Shown here: positions 24,701 to 36,540 of the stretch, one piece after another
How positions within the stretch are numbered: position 1 is the stretch's first letter
Layout: each line of letters opens with the position of its first letter
Origin: Sipunculus nudus
Taxonomy: Eukaryota > Annelida > Sipuncula > Golfingiida > Sipunculidae
Assembly (NCBI GenBank): GCA_026874595.1
Contig: CM049313.1
Location: forward strand, 50,951,659 to 51,015,658
Reading direction: 5' to 3'
Length of the DNA: 64,000 bases
Program-made: the position numbers and the translations under genes
Notes under the pieces: generated by a model
Told to the model about the DNA's origin: nothing
Database searches by the model: none
The model's input: only the letters and a program-made list of their open reading frames with translations

Positions 24701-27700
24701 TTGTGAGCATATTTCAAGTGTAACTGTTCAACCCAAACCTTCAGTCTTTCACATATGCCACATCTATGCATCACTCAGTTTGACTCAAACTTCATATTTA
24801 TGGGTCTTTTTGTTTTAATAAATAACTTATTGATTTTGGGGTCAGCTGGTCAGCAGGTTAAAGGTTGCAGGTCAAAGTTATTCACCCATTGGTTGCCAAG
24901 TAATTACACCAGATTTAAGTAGTTAGTAGTTACCCATCATTGAGAAAGAATCCAGTTGATATATGGGCAAAAGGCCAAGGTCATAGGTCAGGGATGTTCA
25001 CAATTACTTATTTTATAGACCATCTCTATTTTTCTTGTATATATAACCATCCCACTCCAGCTGGTACATCTCCCTGTGTGGCTGTAATTGTGAGTGACAC
25101 TGGTGACATATGACTACCTTTTGTATCAGCCTATTAAGTGATAAGGCTCAGTGATAGGTACCTCATTACTTCATAACAAAAACACTGTTGTCAGAATGCT
25201 TCAGCCAGGCATTAAGACTATGAGAGTATAGTATTAAGGTTTAGCTACTGATTTATAAGATGATGGGAACATTTTGCAGTTTATTTTATGGAATCCTAGC
25301 AATAAACTTAGTTTCCTAGATATCTGAATATTTTAATATATCACCACATATAAAAGCAAGTGTTTGTTCTCATAATATGTGGATGTGTACCTTGATTTAG
25401 GATGGCTTTTTGTTTTATTTCAAGACTCTTAGTCATGCTTTCTGAATTTTTTTTTTCAGGTTTGGCAGTTTACCTACCCTGCTGACCCCATTGAAAAGCA
25501 GAGTGATAATAAAAAATATTGGACTTACACTTTTTACAATTGCACATCTATAAATCTGATATGAGGGCCTGGACATGCCTTTTGAATTATTTTGGGCATT
25601 AATTACTGGATAATTTGCCCCAAGTTTGGTCTCTTGTTGGAGAATGTGGGATATCAAATGTCATACTTGTCAGAAATCCATTATGTCTGCCAGTTAGCCA
25701 CCTTAGAAATTCTTTCTTCAGTGCAGTTTCAGTAATTTTTCTTCAATGTTTGGTCCGATTTAGAGAATGTTTGTTGTCTGATTTCAGACTTGTCAGAAGT
25801 CCAATATGGCCACCAGGCAACCATCTTTTAATTCCTTTTGATCATATTATCTCAAGAACAGTTAAAGTGAATGCAGTTGGATGTATATTTATATAAATGT
25901 AATCTTGTAAAGGATTGGGTCAAATATTTCTGAATAAATATTACCATCATTTATAAAAGTGCAGTACAGTTGGCTTGTATTGAATAAAAATTCATACAGA
26001 AGCACCTGTTTCTCAATAATTCTTGCATGTATTTCCTTGATTTTTGCTATATATTTTGATCTTATATTTGCCCTTTGTGGTGTTCCTTTTGAGACTGACA
26101 GGTTTCAAGCAAGCTGTTGGAATAGTTCCTGATAGCTTAACAATCATGCATTTTCCTCAGACCATCAATTCACTGTGTTTTAACCAGACATAGGTGATAT
26201 ATATTTCTGTTGTCATAGAAAATTTTCAACAAATTGGCAAATTGGTTCTTCAAAATTTGACTGGAATTTGTGAATCTCAGTCCATGATGTCACAGGTCAT
26301 GCTTGGCAGCTGAGCGTCATGACCCATGGGTCACTTGTTTTTTTTCATGATGAATCAGCACATTTAGTTTCACTAATCACCAACAGGTGTCGCTAACGGT
26401 GGACATAAAATACCTGAATTTTTGCAGAAACTGCCAGGTGCTGCCATCTTTTGAGCGTGGTTAAAAATATTTGTACTTACCACAGATTTTAAAATCATCC
26501 TGGACTTGAAGGCGAAAGCGGGAGACATAAATTTCTTGAATTTGCTTGTTAGGAGTGCTGTGTGCCATTTTCCACCAATACTTGGACAGATTTTGTTGAA
26601 ATTTTAAAGAGGGTGAGGGTAACACCTAAGGGACAATCCATTAAATTATGGGGGTAATTTGGATCATCATATTTTTTTTTTTATTTAAAGGCTTCCATTC
26701 AGTTTTCACAAACAGTAATTTCGTTTGTCCCTGTTTAGGCCCAGAGCCATTCTAATAGAGCTGACTAGTGGATGGAGTAATTGAACCATGACAAACATTT
26801 CCTGTGAAGCTGTGTAGTCTGAATAGGATCCTGAACAAGATTGTGGTCACTGACAACATTCTTTTTGAGTATGATAACTATGATTTATGATCAGTTTTCA
26901 TATATTAAACAGCAGGGCTCGACATTAATGGTTAACCGTTTGCCTGGGGCAAGTAAAAATGGTGGGAGGGCAACCAACAGTGGGTTCCTACTTGCCAGAC
27001 TAGGCAAGTTGGTGCAACATAAACCTTTGCACAAAGGCCTGAATTTAGATTTGCCACTTTCTTTTTCACAAGAAGTGAGATAATTTTTTAATACCTCTAG
27101 CTTTAATTATACTCATGTTTTAATCTATGCAAATGCCAAAGAGAATTATTATTAAAAAAAATCTTGTCAAATTATTTGTGGTTGTGGCCATGATTACTGA
27201 TTTTGTGGGACAAGTAAAAAATTCTTATAGGGCAAGTAAAGGCTAGTTGTCACTTGCCCTACTTGGCAAATTCTTAAAAAGTTAATGTCGAGCCCTGAAC
27301 AATACCGCTGTTATCCAAATTTCTCTGTGACCAAAGGGAAAGAGCCAGCATGATTAACATTCTTATGGATTTTAAGTTTCATTCTTCATTCTACAGTTTT
27401 TATCTGTTACAGGAAAGCCAAACAAAACAGAGGCCCCAAGGGCAAGAAAGAAAAAGAGAAGGAAAAAGAAAAGGAGAAAGTGACCCCAGTTGTAGAAGGA
27501 AAAAGAAAGCTTCCGAGCAGTGAGTATTGTTACATCTGATGACCAAACCTAAAGTTGGTAAATGTGAAGCACTCAGAATTATCAGCTTTCTACAGTGAGG
27601 TGATTTTTAATATACTTAATTCATATGGATTGTTTAAACATCATGTACATAGACTGCTCTTATGGTGATTTTTATTTCAGGATTAAAACATTAAAATGAT

Positions 27701-30700
27701 GAACCTTTTCAAATATGATCCACTATGAATGCCAGTATTCAGGTTAACATGACCTGAATATATTACATATTATATTTCCTGAAGCATGAAGTATATTTGA
27801 CTGATAAGGCATTTAATTAAGGCCATACTAAAAAAATAGATTGTTCAATAGAATCCTGGACAAATTGTCATAGAGCCAAATAGCTGTGACAAACACGACG
27901 CTGTTAGGACCCCCTACTGAGTTGTAACACATGTCAAATTTAGAACTGCCCTGCAAGTCCATGCCACGCTTTATAACCATATCTCCGCATACAGTCATCA
28001 GGCAGACCGCAGGCAGAAATCTCCCATGCATGCAGAACAATATACGAATATATTGGGTTTTAACGGAACGTTTCACACATATGGTAGGTGTCTTTGGAGA
28101 GATAAGAAACTAATTAAAAGGTCCAGTGGGATTATTTGAAGTGACACGATACTTGTAAGCAATGAGGCGTTGTCAAAAATGACGAAAATATTTGCATTCA
28201 CATGGGGCCTTATAATGCGATCCTCAGAGTTAGATGTCAGGCACTCTGGCAAGCCAGTAATCTGGCCATAATGTCATAGGGCCGATCTGGCGCTAAGAGC
28301 CAAAGGGCAGTTCTTCTTTGTAATTGCAGGTAGATTATACAAGACAGTATTTGGAATCTTACCAGAATTAGGGAACGATACACAATTTAAGTCTAGTTTA
28401 CATCATTAATCTTTAAAGCGGATTAAGGCAAGAGCACTGCTTAGGAACATTACTGTCAACTTGGTGTTGCTTTACAAAAGGAAAAACAAAAGTTAATATG
28501 AAAAAAAACTTATTCCTTTGAACTATTTATTTTTTTTCTGGGGTGGCCTAATCATCAATATCACAACAGAGTGAATTTACCCAGTCATATTCAACCAGAT
28601 GAAATGGGGAGTAGAAATTATTGTAACATTATAAGCTGCACTGTGCATCTCAGTGTCTCCTGCTGTCAGGGGAAACTTATTTTTCAGAATCATGGAAAAG
28701 TCTCAGAAATTTCAGATGGTTTTAGGTGACTTCAGTTGGTTTTCAGGTTAAAAAAAAATTTGCATTTCTGATATGAACAGTCAGCATTCAATCAATCCAT
28801 AATTAATATTCATTGTCCATTCAGTCCAGGTTCTGGTTTAATCAATGGTTGTTATTAATCAATTTTATATTCTGGTGGATTCAGGTAAAATATATTTAAC
28901 AATATATGTAAATGGAGGCAGGTTTGAAATTTTTTTTATTTTCATAGATGCCAAAAATTAGTGAAAAATCATGGAAAAGTGAAGGAATTCTTTACAGTTG
29001 GCTGCTTGGAACCTTTCGTATATTCAGGCTAGCTTGAAATATTGATATACAATTGTAACATCAGCCTTGATAGGTTCATATGATAATAACTGATGCTGCC
29101 CAAAATCAATTTTGTGTTTTTTTCCCTTTGTATTATAGAAGACGATAAGCCATCAACTGAAAGTAAATCCACAGAAGAACCACCCAAGAAAAAGAGAGCC
29201 CGGGCAGATCCCACAGTAGAATCAGTTAGTACTGCTTCACTTTAATAAGCTGACCAGCCTGTTAAAAAATATTTGCCAGAATTTGACTCCATAAATCTGC
29301 AGTATCATATTTTTCTTCATATAAATTTAGATAGCATTGTTGTTTTTAATTCCAGAAGTGATATGTGATCATTAGTGTAAAATTAAATATACTGTCTGCA
29401 ATATGTATGCATTGTGTTGTATATTATGTTTCATCAAACACACACATTTTTAATTTGTTTTATGATTCGGTTTGAAAGGTACTTTCCATCCAAAATGCTA
29501 CCAGGATGCTTATAATTCTGTATGCCAGATCATTGCCAGATTCACAGATCAATATTCATTTATGTGCAGGAAGAATCCTTCTTGACCAAAATTGAAGTCA
29601 AAGTTCGTATTCCGGAGGAGCTGAAGCCATGGCTGGCAGATGACTGGGATTTAATAACACGGCAGAAAATGGTATTTATTGACAATACATTCTGGTCCAT
29701 CCAAAATCAGATGTGGGAGCTGAAAATTTATTGCTCAGTTTATTGCTAAATTTAAATGTACAGAGACTGAATTTGGATATCACTTTGATCATTGAAAATT
29801 GTATAGCAGTCAGCATAGGTTGGCTCATATGATAACATATGGTGTGATCTGAAGTAGTTTTTTCTTTTATCCTTGTGATAAACAGACAGAAGAGATTGTA
29901 CTTAATAATAGGACTGCCATCAGAGTAAATTTTAACATCAGCTGTTATAAAGAAAATATTCAGTAAGACAAGTGTATGATTATGATGTTAATCATGATAA
30001 TATGGAACATTGTAATTATGATGATGCAGTTATAGAAGAATAATTGTTTTGTTTTGGTTGAGGAAGCTGTACTTAGTCTTATTTTACTTTGAAATATAGA
30101 GGCTCAATTTTTTTCGAAGTTTTTAGTGCGATATAATCATGAATATTCAAAATACTTAATGGATTACTCTAGCATGTTTCAAAGACTGTACTTATTGATT
30201 CTTGTCAGACATATCAGTAAACATATTGATTCTTTTGGATCCCCAACAGTTATCTTATTTGGGCCATCGTCATACTACCAAGTCTGTGGAAACTGGCTAC
30301 ATTGTCACAGACCTTGATTCAGTGAGCCGTTCTGGTGTCTGTTTCATGAATAATGAACAAGACAATAGAACCAATTAAATGAGTAACACTTGTTCTACAC
30401 AGACACCTGGTACAATGTTTCAATCATACATTGCTTGCACAGGTGTTCTTGTTCAGACTGCATGTGAACAGTGTATTGATAAGATTTGATTGGCAGTCGT
30501 GATTGTGTTCTGAAAACTTGCAGGCATGTTCATCATTCATGAAATATATGCCTGAGTGGCTAGCAGAATCAAGGCCTCTGAATGCATAACTGCCACAGAC
30601 TTGATAGTTTTAAGATGATTTGGACCATAAACAATGGATATTATATATATTGGTCTTGTTGTATTTTATGACACATCATAATATATAACAGTCCTACTTT

Positions 30701-33700
30701 ATTATGAAATATTAGCTTAAAAATTTACAAGCTTACTTTTCCAAAAGTATTGTTACTTGTATTCGCCAAAACAGAGTTTTGTGGATACTATGTTTTCAGC
30801 TGGACACCTCCGCCACTGCATTGGTTTCTGGAGAACTCCTCCTTACCCACTGGCCACTGGACAGAATTTGATAAAACTCAAAATTATGATTGGGTGTTAT
30901 TTGAACTGCTGTGCCCTCATTTAGCGTTGACCTCTGACCTTTCCTCTCGGCAGAGCATCCATCTATGCATCTGTTTTCACACATAAACCCACATATCTTA
31001 TCTACATGGTCTTGTTTGACCAATCTGCATCTCCAACCATTTCAGCACAGCGTCAATCTGTTCATCTGCCTTGGGTTTAAATCACTCATATCTCTGCAGT
31101 GGTTGGACTTATTGGCCAGATATTTAGAACATAGACATCATGGATGGGTTTCTGGCTTATGTGACAGGTGGTGCCACCTACAATCATGTTTACATGGCGA
31201 ACATCCATGCTAATATCTCAGGACGGGTTTTGCATATTGCCCTAACCCTCCACCCCATCAAACATGCAATACATCTCACTCAATTTCTTCTGACTACTCT
31301 ATCCATGCCTCACTTCACCTGTACTACTCATATTTGGTGGATACACATTGCTGCTTGTTGAATACCCAACTTCCAGTTAAAAATTTTGTGTGAAGTTTAT
31401 TTTTAAATCAAATTGATAATAAAATGTTTTATATTTTTTCTTTTTATTTTCAGCTGGTGTCACTTCCTGCAAAAATGAATGTTGACAGCATACTTGGAGA
31501 TTATGTGAAGGCTAAAACTGCCAAAGGAAACAGCCCACACAAGTAAGAAAAAGCAGTTCAGCCATATTAAAAAAAAATTAGAATTATCTTTGTATATGTA
31601 ATTCATGCTTTTTATACATATATGTACCATTTGTGTTGTGTAGAAATGTTTATCTTATAAGGGAATTGATGTATTGTTTTTGTATCCTGTAAAGTATATG
31701 GGTTTTCTTTGAAAATAAAAAGTAAAACTGTCAGAAGATTTAGGGCATTTAATTTTTAAATATACATGAATTAAGCAATTTATAAATTTTGGCATACAAA
31801 AGGCCTCCTTTTAAACAAGGAAAATTTTTAAATGTATATTTCAGAATATGATGTTTACAACTCCTTATAATTGAAATGGATTGTTTTATACATATATAGC
31901 TGAGAAATATCAATTTAAATTTAAGTTATATTAATCCAGTTTAATTATTTTTAAATCTTTTACTTCAACAAATTTCAGAAATCCCAAAATTTTTATATAA
32001 AACTTTGCAGATATTTTTTTAAGCTTACTAAATATACTCATGAAAATGATGCAAGAAGCTGAGCAACAATTAATGTAATATTAAGGAAAATTGGTTGAAC
32101 AGACTTTGGACAGTGCTGAGACTAAGTAAGTGAAATGAAATGATTTAATAACAGCATCCATTTGCAGGGATGCCATTCTTGAAGTCACTGCTGGGATTAG
32201 GGAGTATTTTAATGTCACACTCGGCACACAGCTTTTATACAAGTTTGAGAGGCCCCAGTATGGAGAGGTAATTCATCAAATGAATTTAAGGAAAATGAAA
32301 TAAATCAGTGTAGATTGAATTTGTATGAGCTGATTATTGTGTTAGTGGTAAATTAAAACAGTTTTACTGAGATGACATATCTGAAATGCATATCTTGAAT
32401 GACAGTGTCATATTTGTAACACTGTATACCATACTCTATGAGGGTCTCACTGTCCCCAAATCTGTCGTATGGATTAAAACAGGACACATGTTTCCACATA
32501 TCCACAATAACTGCATTAAATAATATGGATATTTTATTAATGGCAATAAAAACAGTAGCAATTTGATCATTTGACTTATTATAGTGTTTATTTTCCCTCT
32601 TTAGCAGGGGTGTTACATTTATTTATTAATAAATGTACAAAATTCTTTTTTTTAATGACAATTGAATAGGGAGTCTCAAGCAAAAATAAGTTAATGGTCT
32701 AGTGCTTCAGTCAGTGTCAGTTTTTTCATTGCCTATTCTGTATGTCTGCTGTTATCATTAGATAGCTTCTTCTGATTTCAGATTTTGAGCAATCATACAG
32801 ATACACCCATGTGTGAAATATATGGTGCAACGCATTTGTTGAGACTTTTTGGTAAGTCTCAGTTTATAATAGAACAAGATAATGTTTAAGTTGTTTGACT
32901 TTGGAGCTGGAGGTTCGATTCAGAAAAGAGCCCCTCTTGTTTAAAATGTAAAGTGAAAACTGATTATATGATTACTAGTGTTGCTGTAATAGATTGCAGA
33001 GTTATTCACAAAGGTTATCCTTAATAAAGAGGGATAGTACTCATTCATAAAATTAATGTAAAAAATATTTACAATAATGTTTTATATTTACTATACACAT
33101 GTATGCTTTAGAGTATTAAGATATATTGGCCAATAATAGGCCTATATATCAATTTAGAGGATGTACAGGTCTGTATTTGATCAGAAATTTCATACTCCTG
33201 GTGGTCAGCCAATTTTACTGATAATTACAACTGATTCCCACCACTTTTCAAAAGCAACTAATAATTGATCATAAGTTGATGATATGATCAAGGAAGCGAC
33301 TTCCAACACTTATGATTACCTTCATCTGCATTCAATTGTTTCAGTTTGTTTATTCATCTTTTCCTCTGGAATAAGTTTATAATTCTTCAGTGGGACCTAA
33401 TTAAATGCAAAACGTAGGGATTAACCTGTTCAGTGGTAAGTCACTTATTGACCTTGTGCCTTATTAGTTCAAACGTCATATTCATCATTCATATGTTTAG
33501 CTTATGATTAAAGATAAAAGTGAATAGCCTTTCAGGTCTGAATAATTTATTTTTTTCCTATTTTATTTCAGTCAAGTTGGGTGGGATGTTAGCCTATACA
33601 CCCCTAGATGAGAAGAGCATGCAGCTGCTAATGACCTACATACATGATTTCCTCAAGTAAGGAGATAATTAATAAATGACTAATCCTTGTTACAGTATAT

Positions 33701-34907
33701 GAACAGCTCTTAATAGTGTAAATTTTTTTCTCTTTATTGCATTTATATACATAAATATATCACATCAATAAAAACAATCTTACAGTGTAAAAGTTTAAAA
33801 AATAATCTTGTGAAAAAATTTTTGTTTGGAACATGTAATACTGTTCAGTGATTGTAAAACAGTAATATCTGATGGTTGATTATTAATCAATCATTTCCCA
33901 TTCCTATACAGGTTATCACTTTTTATATGCCCATCTATGACGGGACTTATAATGGTATACCCACGGTCTGTCCGTCCGCCTGTCTGTCTGTCTTGTCACC
34001 AAGATTTCTTATCGGGGCTTTGATGAATTTTCACAAAACTCATCATAATTACTTACCAATAGATTATCTCTCCACAGTTCCATTAAGGACATAATCCATG
34101 CATATTTAATAAGGTCAGAGGTCACTAGGCTTATTTGATAACTTTGTGCTAACTTACCAGGAATATGTTGGATTTTGATAAAATTGGAAAGAGAAATATA
34201 ATATCTTGCGTAATTATGAATTCCATCAAAATCCATTCATATTTAATGAAGTCAGAGGTCACCAGACCATGATGACCTACCAAAAATCTGATGCATTATC
34301 ATGAAACTCATTATGAATATTAACCAATACAGTTTTTCACTTGTATTACATTCTCAGCAAAATTCTCTCATATATAATCTGGTCAGGTAACAAGATAAGC
34401 ATGGGTGTATTATGCACCATCTGCGGTGCTCTTGTTAACATTTGAAGGCCCATTTTCCGACAGCACTGACACGCTTTTATAGTCCACAATAACTTTTGCT
34501 GATAAAGATCAACAGATAACTGTTATGATCTTTATGATTCATGTAAAGGTTGATAAACCAAGGATTGGAGAGCTATCATCATACTCATCAAGAATTAAAA
34601 TTTTTGAGTCCTGCATTCCTAATATTTCTGACCAATTTCGAGGGATTTTTCCCAAACATATATGACTCTTGGCATGTATGCACATGATTGTTTATGATCC
34701 ATTATATGTATATGAAATGCAACCAATTTGATTGATTACAGTCAGTTATTCATATAATTCATAAATTGGCAAAACATGTGCACACACTTGCACATACATA
34801 CATCCTTATTTATTGATTATAGCTATATGAAGAGAAATGCAGGGACCTACTTCAGTGTGGCTGACTACATTGTTGCTCCACCAGACTATCACAGGAAGGC
34901 CATATGA
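16012..34907 (+). CDS. MORF4L1: MRG15 / mortality factor 4-like protein 1, 12 exons, complete
   Basis: Chromatin reader subunit of NuA4/TIP60 acetyltransferase and SIN3-HDAC complexes, binding H3K36-methylated nucleosomes in the nucleus. Coding exons: 16012-16039, 21200-21246, 22609-22676, 23302-23388, 27413-27519, 29139-29224, 29570-29671, 31454-31542, 32168-32267, 32782-32851, 33572-33656, 34823-34907. All introns have GT-AG ends, phases agree throughout, and the sum is 954 bases (317 aa plus TGA), close to the 323 aa short human form. Residues about 7-70 form the chromo-barrel domain, with cage residues Y22, Y42, W45 and W49. Residues about 83-140 form a basic K/E-rich linker. Residues about 145-315 form the MRG fold (for example [19 protein letters not shown] and [11 protein letters not shown]). 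No disruption is seen. Introns are long and full of transposable elements. Confidence 0.95.
18023..18768. repeat. (CA)n and (TA)n microsatellites in MRG15 intron 1
   Basis: Runs of CA/TA at about 18026-18080, TA at about 18302-18380, TA at about 18588-18640 and TA then CA at about 18706-18752. The tyrosine/isoleucine-rich open frames here are translations of the microsatellite and are not genes. Confidence 0.9.
18392..18587. mobile_element. Short hAT-type MITE (CAG(G/A)(G/A)GCGG(A/G)TCCAGG ends)
   Basis: 196 bp between CAGAAGCGGGTCCAGG and, reversed, CAGGGGCGGATCCAGG, inserted in a (TA)n run. G/C homopolymers lie just inside both ends. Same end family as 14521-15291. The target duplication cannot be judged inside TA repeats. 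Confidence 0.6.
19694..21048. mobile_element. pogo/Tigger-like DNA transposon remnant in MRG15 intron 1
   Basis: Starts CAGTGGAACCTCTCC at 19694 and ends, reversed, CAGTCGAACCTCTATAA at 21048. TA flanks both sides (19692-19693 and 21049-21050), as expected for Tc1/mariner-pogo elements. A subterminal block (GTGGGCACCTCT..AAAGTGGGCAC) occurs near both ends, but in direct orientation. At 1355 bp it is an internally deleted derivative; only a possible C-terminal transposase remnant survives inside. Confidence 0.7.
20339..20485 (+). pseudogene. Possible C-terminal remnant of a pogo/Tigger transposase
   Basis: A 49-residue tail of an open frame (from [18 protein letters not shown]) contains KQSTITDFL near its end. 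This resembles the PCNA-interacting (PIP-box) pattern Q-x-x-hydrophobic-x-x-F reported at the C-termini of several pogo/Tigger transposases. The catalytic DDD region is absent. The assignment rests on one short motif and on the surrounding TIRs. Confidence 0.35.
21200..23388 (+). CDS. MORF4L1: MRG15 coding exons 2-4: chromo-barrel domain
   Basis: Exons 21200-21246, 22609-22676 and 23302-23388, with phases 1, 0 and 2 on entry. They encode residues 10-77, including [27 protein letters not shown] and VPESRV. The four aromatic residues that form the methyl-lysine cage in human MRG15 are all present (Y22, Y42, W45, W49). Exon 4 ends with the [10 protein letters not shown] helix that leads to the linker. 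Confidence 0.93.
23644..26550 (+). repeat. Helentron-like repeat, family C, MRG15 intron 4 (host of nested family A)
   Basis: Starts near 23645 with CCCCCGCTTC, followed by a GTCY block (about 23695-23735). It ends with the inverted motif GAAAGCGGGAG, an AAATT-TCTTG-AATTT hairpin (26529-26543) and GCTTGTT at 26550. The core is interrupted at about 23884-26339 by a complete family A element inserted in a T run. Non-coding. Confidence 0.55.
23884..26339 (+). repeat. Helentron-like repeat, family A, nested in family C
   Basis: Starts AGCTCAGCTGAC at 23884 preceded by TTTTT. A GTCY-rich block follows (about 23930-24000), then a core with repeated GGTCAAAGGTCAAGGTCAC modules. It ends with CAGCTGAGCG, the palindrome TGACCCATGGGTCA and CTTGTT at 26339, followed by more T. 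The flanking T run is shared by both sides, consistent with insertion between two T residues. No protein is encoded. Confidence 0.65.
26913..27297. mobile_element. hAT-type MITE with 16-bp perfect TIR (CAGGGCTCGACATTAA)
   Basis: 385 bp bounded by CAGGGCTCGACATTAA at 26913 and its exact reverse complement ending at 27297, located in MRG15 intron 4 about 115 bp before exon 5. The CAGGG start is hAT-like. No exact 8-bp target duplication is seen. A GGCAAGTAAAA motif recurs inside in several orientations. An 80-codon frame across it is not a gene. Confidence 0.75.
27413..29224 (+). CDS. MORF4L1: MRG15 coding exons 5-6: basic linker
   Basis: Exons 27413-27519 and 29139-29224. Exon 5 encodes a run of alternating Lys/Glu (about residues 87-100) and then GKRKLPS. 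Exon 6 ends with [15 protein letters not shown], a conserved basic cluster resembling a nuclear localisation signal. The linker is the fastest-evolving part of the family. The KE run may have expanded by replication slippage of AAGGARAA-type units. Confidence 0.9.
29570..34907 (+). CDS. MORF4L1: MRG15 coding exons 7-12: MRG domain
   Basis: Exons 29570-29671, 31454-31542, 32168-32267, 32782-32851, 33572-33656 and 34823-34907 encode residues 142-317, the MRG fold that binds partners such as MRGBP, PALB2 and PAM14. Recognisable blocks include [57 protein letters not shown] and the C-terminal [10 protein letters not shown]. The stop codon is at 34905-34907. An intron between 33656 and 34823 hosts a short Helentron-like element. 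Confidence 0.93.
33925..34436 (+). repeat. Helentron-like repeat, family B, in MRG15 intron 11
   Basis: About 512 bp. Starts ATATGCCCATCTATGACGGG after TTTT, followed by GTCTGTCCGTCC-type GTCY repeats (33966-33993). It ends with GGGTGTATTATGCACC, a hairpin GCACC-ATCTGC-GGTGC and TCTTGTT at 34436. Another copy lies at 48660-49181 and a 3' fragment at about 62855-62972. Non-coding. Confidence 0.7.
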
Positions 34908-36540
34908 TCAAGCGCATTCACCACCACCATGCATGTACATTAAGATCATCATCATAGGACAGGGTTTTGTTGTCATCAATAAGAGGAATGGAGGCTCGGG
35001 AAGGGAGCCATAACCAAGGGTTACTGAAACTGTAGATAGATCTGATGTTTTCTGGTCAGTGATATGTACTCAGTAGTCAGTCCTGTAAATGGGCACTGAA
35101 AAGGTTTGTCCAGTGTGGATGGTGTAGTGGTCATTACTCATTACTCTAAATGGGCACTGAAAAAAATTGTCCAGTGTACATGGTAGAGTAGCCTGCACTG
35201 TGAATGGGCACTGAAAATGTTTGTCCAGTGTGTATGGTGCAGAAATCCGTACTGTTTGGTCAATGTGCTTAGCATACCATTCTGTGACTACTGGCACAAA
35301 TCAGGAATAATGAACTAAAAGATCTGGTGATTTGGTGTATGTTCATATACACAAGACAGTGCAGTATTGCCTAGTCTCTGGTCCATGAACTAAATAGAAA
35401 ACAGTTAGGGATGATCAACCACACCCATGGTAATGTGAACTAGATACTGTTGTTTCTGAAATCAACCAAGGTGATCAGCTGCCTTTCATATGATACACTA
35501 TAAAACCAAAGCAGTAATTATAACATCTGTTTGCTTCTGCAAATGAGATACTCATAGTGGTAATTAGGATTCCAGAACAATAAAAGAGCAAATATGGACA
35601 TGTGAACACCTGAAACAGTTTTACACTTTGATATTTCTGGATGAACAGTACATCTTCACAGGACAAAGAACAGGTTTGGACTCCGTATCTCAATAGGCAT
35701 AGTCTCATTAAACCTATCTAAATTTGTAAACCTTTGTAAATTATTCATCATGGACATCATTTGTAACAGTCTCGATTTGTAAATTTTCCTCAGTTTCAAA
35801 CTCATATTGTATTCTGCTATGCCTGTTTTTGGAATTGGATGTCCCACTCCAGAGGTGTGAGTTCAACTTGAATGCTACAAATATGAGTGAAAACATACAA
35901 TATGTCATCCCAAAAAAAGGCACATGCTATATATAGTAACTCTCAGCATTAATGTCAGGTATAATGATCGATTTGTCAACAAATATGATATACCTAAGAA
36001 ATCCATGAAGCCCTTGCTGATATAAAAATAACTTTAAACAATGGATAAGTAGCAGTGATATTTAATTGAAGTTCAGGTTTTATGCCTATCTTTAGCACCA
36101 GGTGACAAAATTTTCTCTACAACATTGTTATGATACTTATTTTTGCAGTGTTTTTACAGGTCATAATATTAGATCTCAACATGTTTTGTAAACAACTTCG
36201 TACATAAATGCTCATTTGACATGATTCAGATTTTTCATCATCACATGAGAATAAATGAGTTTTATAAGTTTTTGTTATTGTTATTAAAAAGCAGTTTGAC
36301 TGTCTGAGTGTATGTGTCTGTGAGGTTCACTATAGTTTGTAGTCCAAGTGCTGATATTTATGACCCTGAAGTTATATAGTATTTGGTTTCATTGACTGCT
36401 TTCATAGATAACATTTTGAACATGGAAAGGTAACATCTTGGAAAAAGTACCTTAAAGCAGCTTCTCTTGTTGAATGGATGCCATTCACATGTGCCTTCTT
36501 GTTATCATTTGTTGATAACTTTTTAGCTTTGCCAGGGTGT
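34908..36540 (+). other. MRG15 3' UTR and downstream flank
   Basis: No further coding signal on either strand. AATAAA at 36250-36255 is one candidate polyadenylation signal, and CAATAAAAG near 35578 is an earlier alternative. The transcript end cannot be fixed from sequence alone. Confidence 0.45.
35089..35245 (+). repeat. Three-copy 54-60 bp repeat in presumed MRG15 3' UTR
   Basis: Units begin AATGGGCACTGAAAA at 35089, 35149 and 35203, each continuing with TTGTCCAGTGT and ATGGT. Spacing is about 60 and 54 bp. Copies differ by substitutions and small indels, so the repeat is older than the duplication upstream of MRG15. Confidence 0.7.

Noticed and set aside
30750-31361. Overlapping 73-82 codon frames in MRG15 intron 7
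   Set aside because: The sequence is an inverted relative of the family A core (GTGACAGGTGGTGCCACCTA); the frames are incidental.
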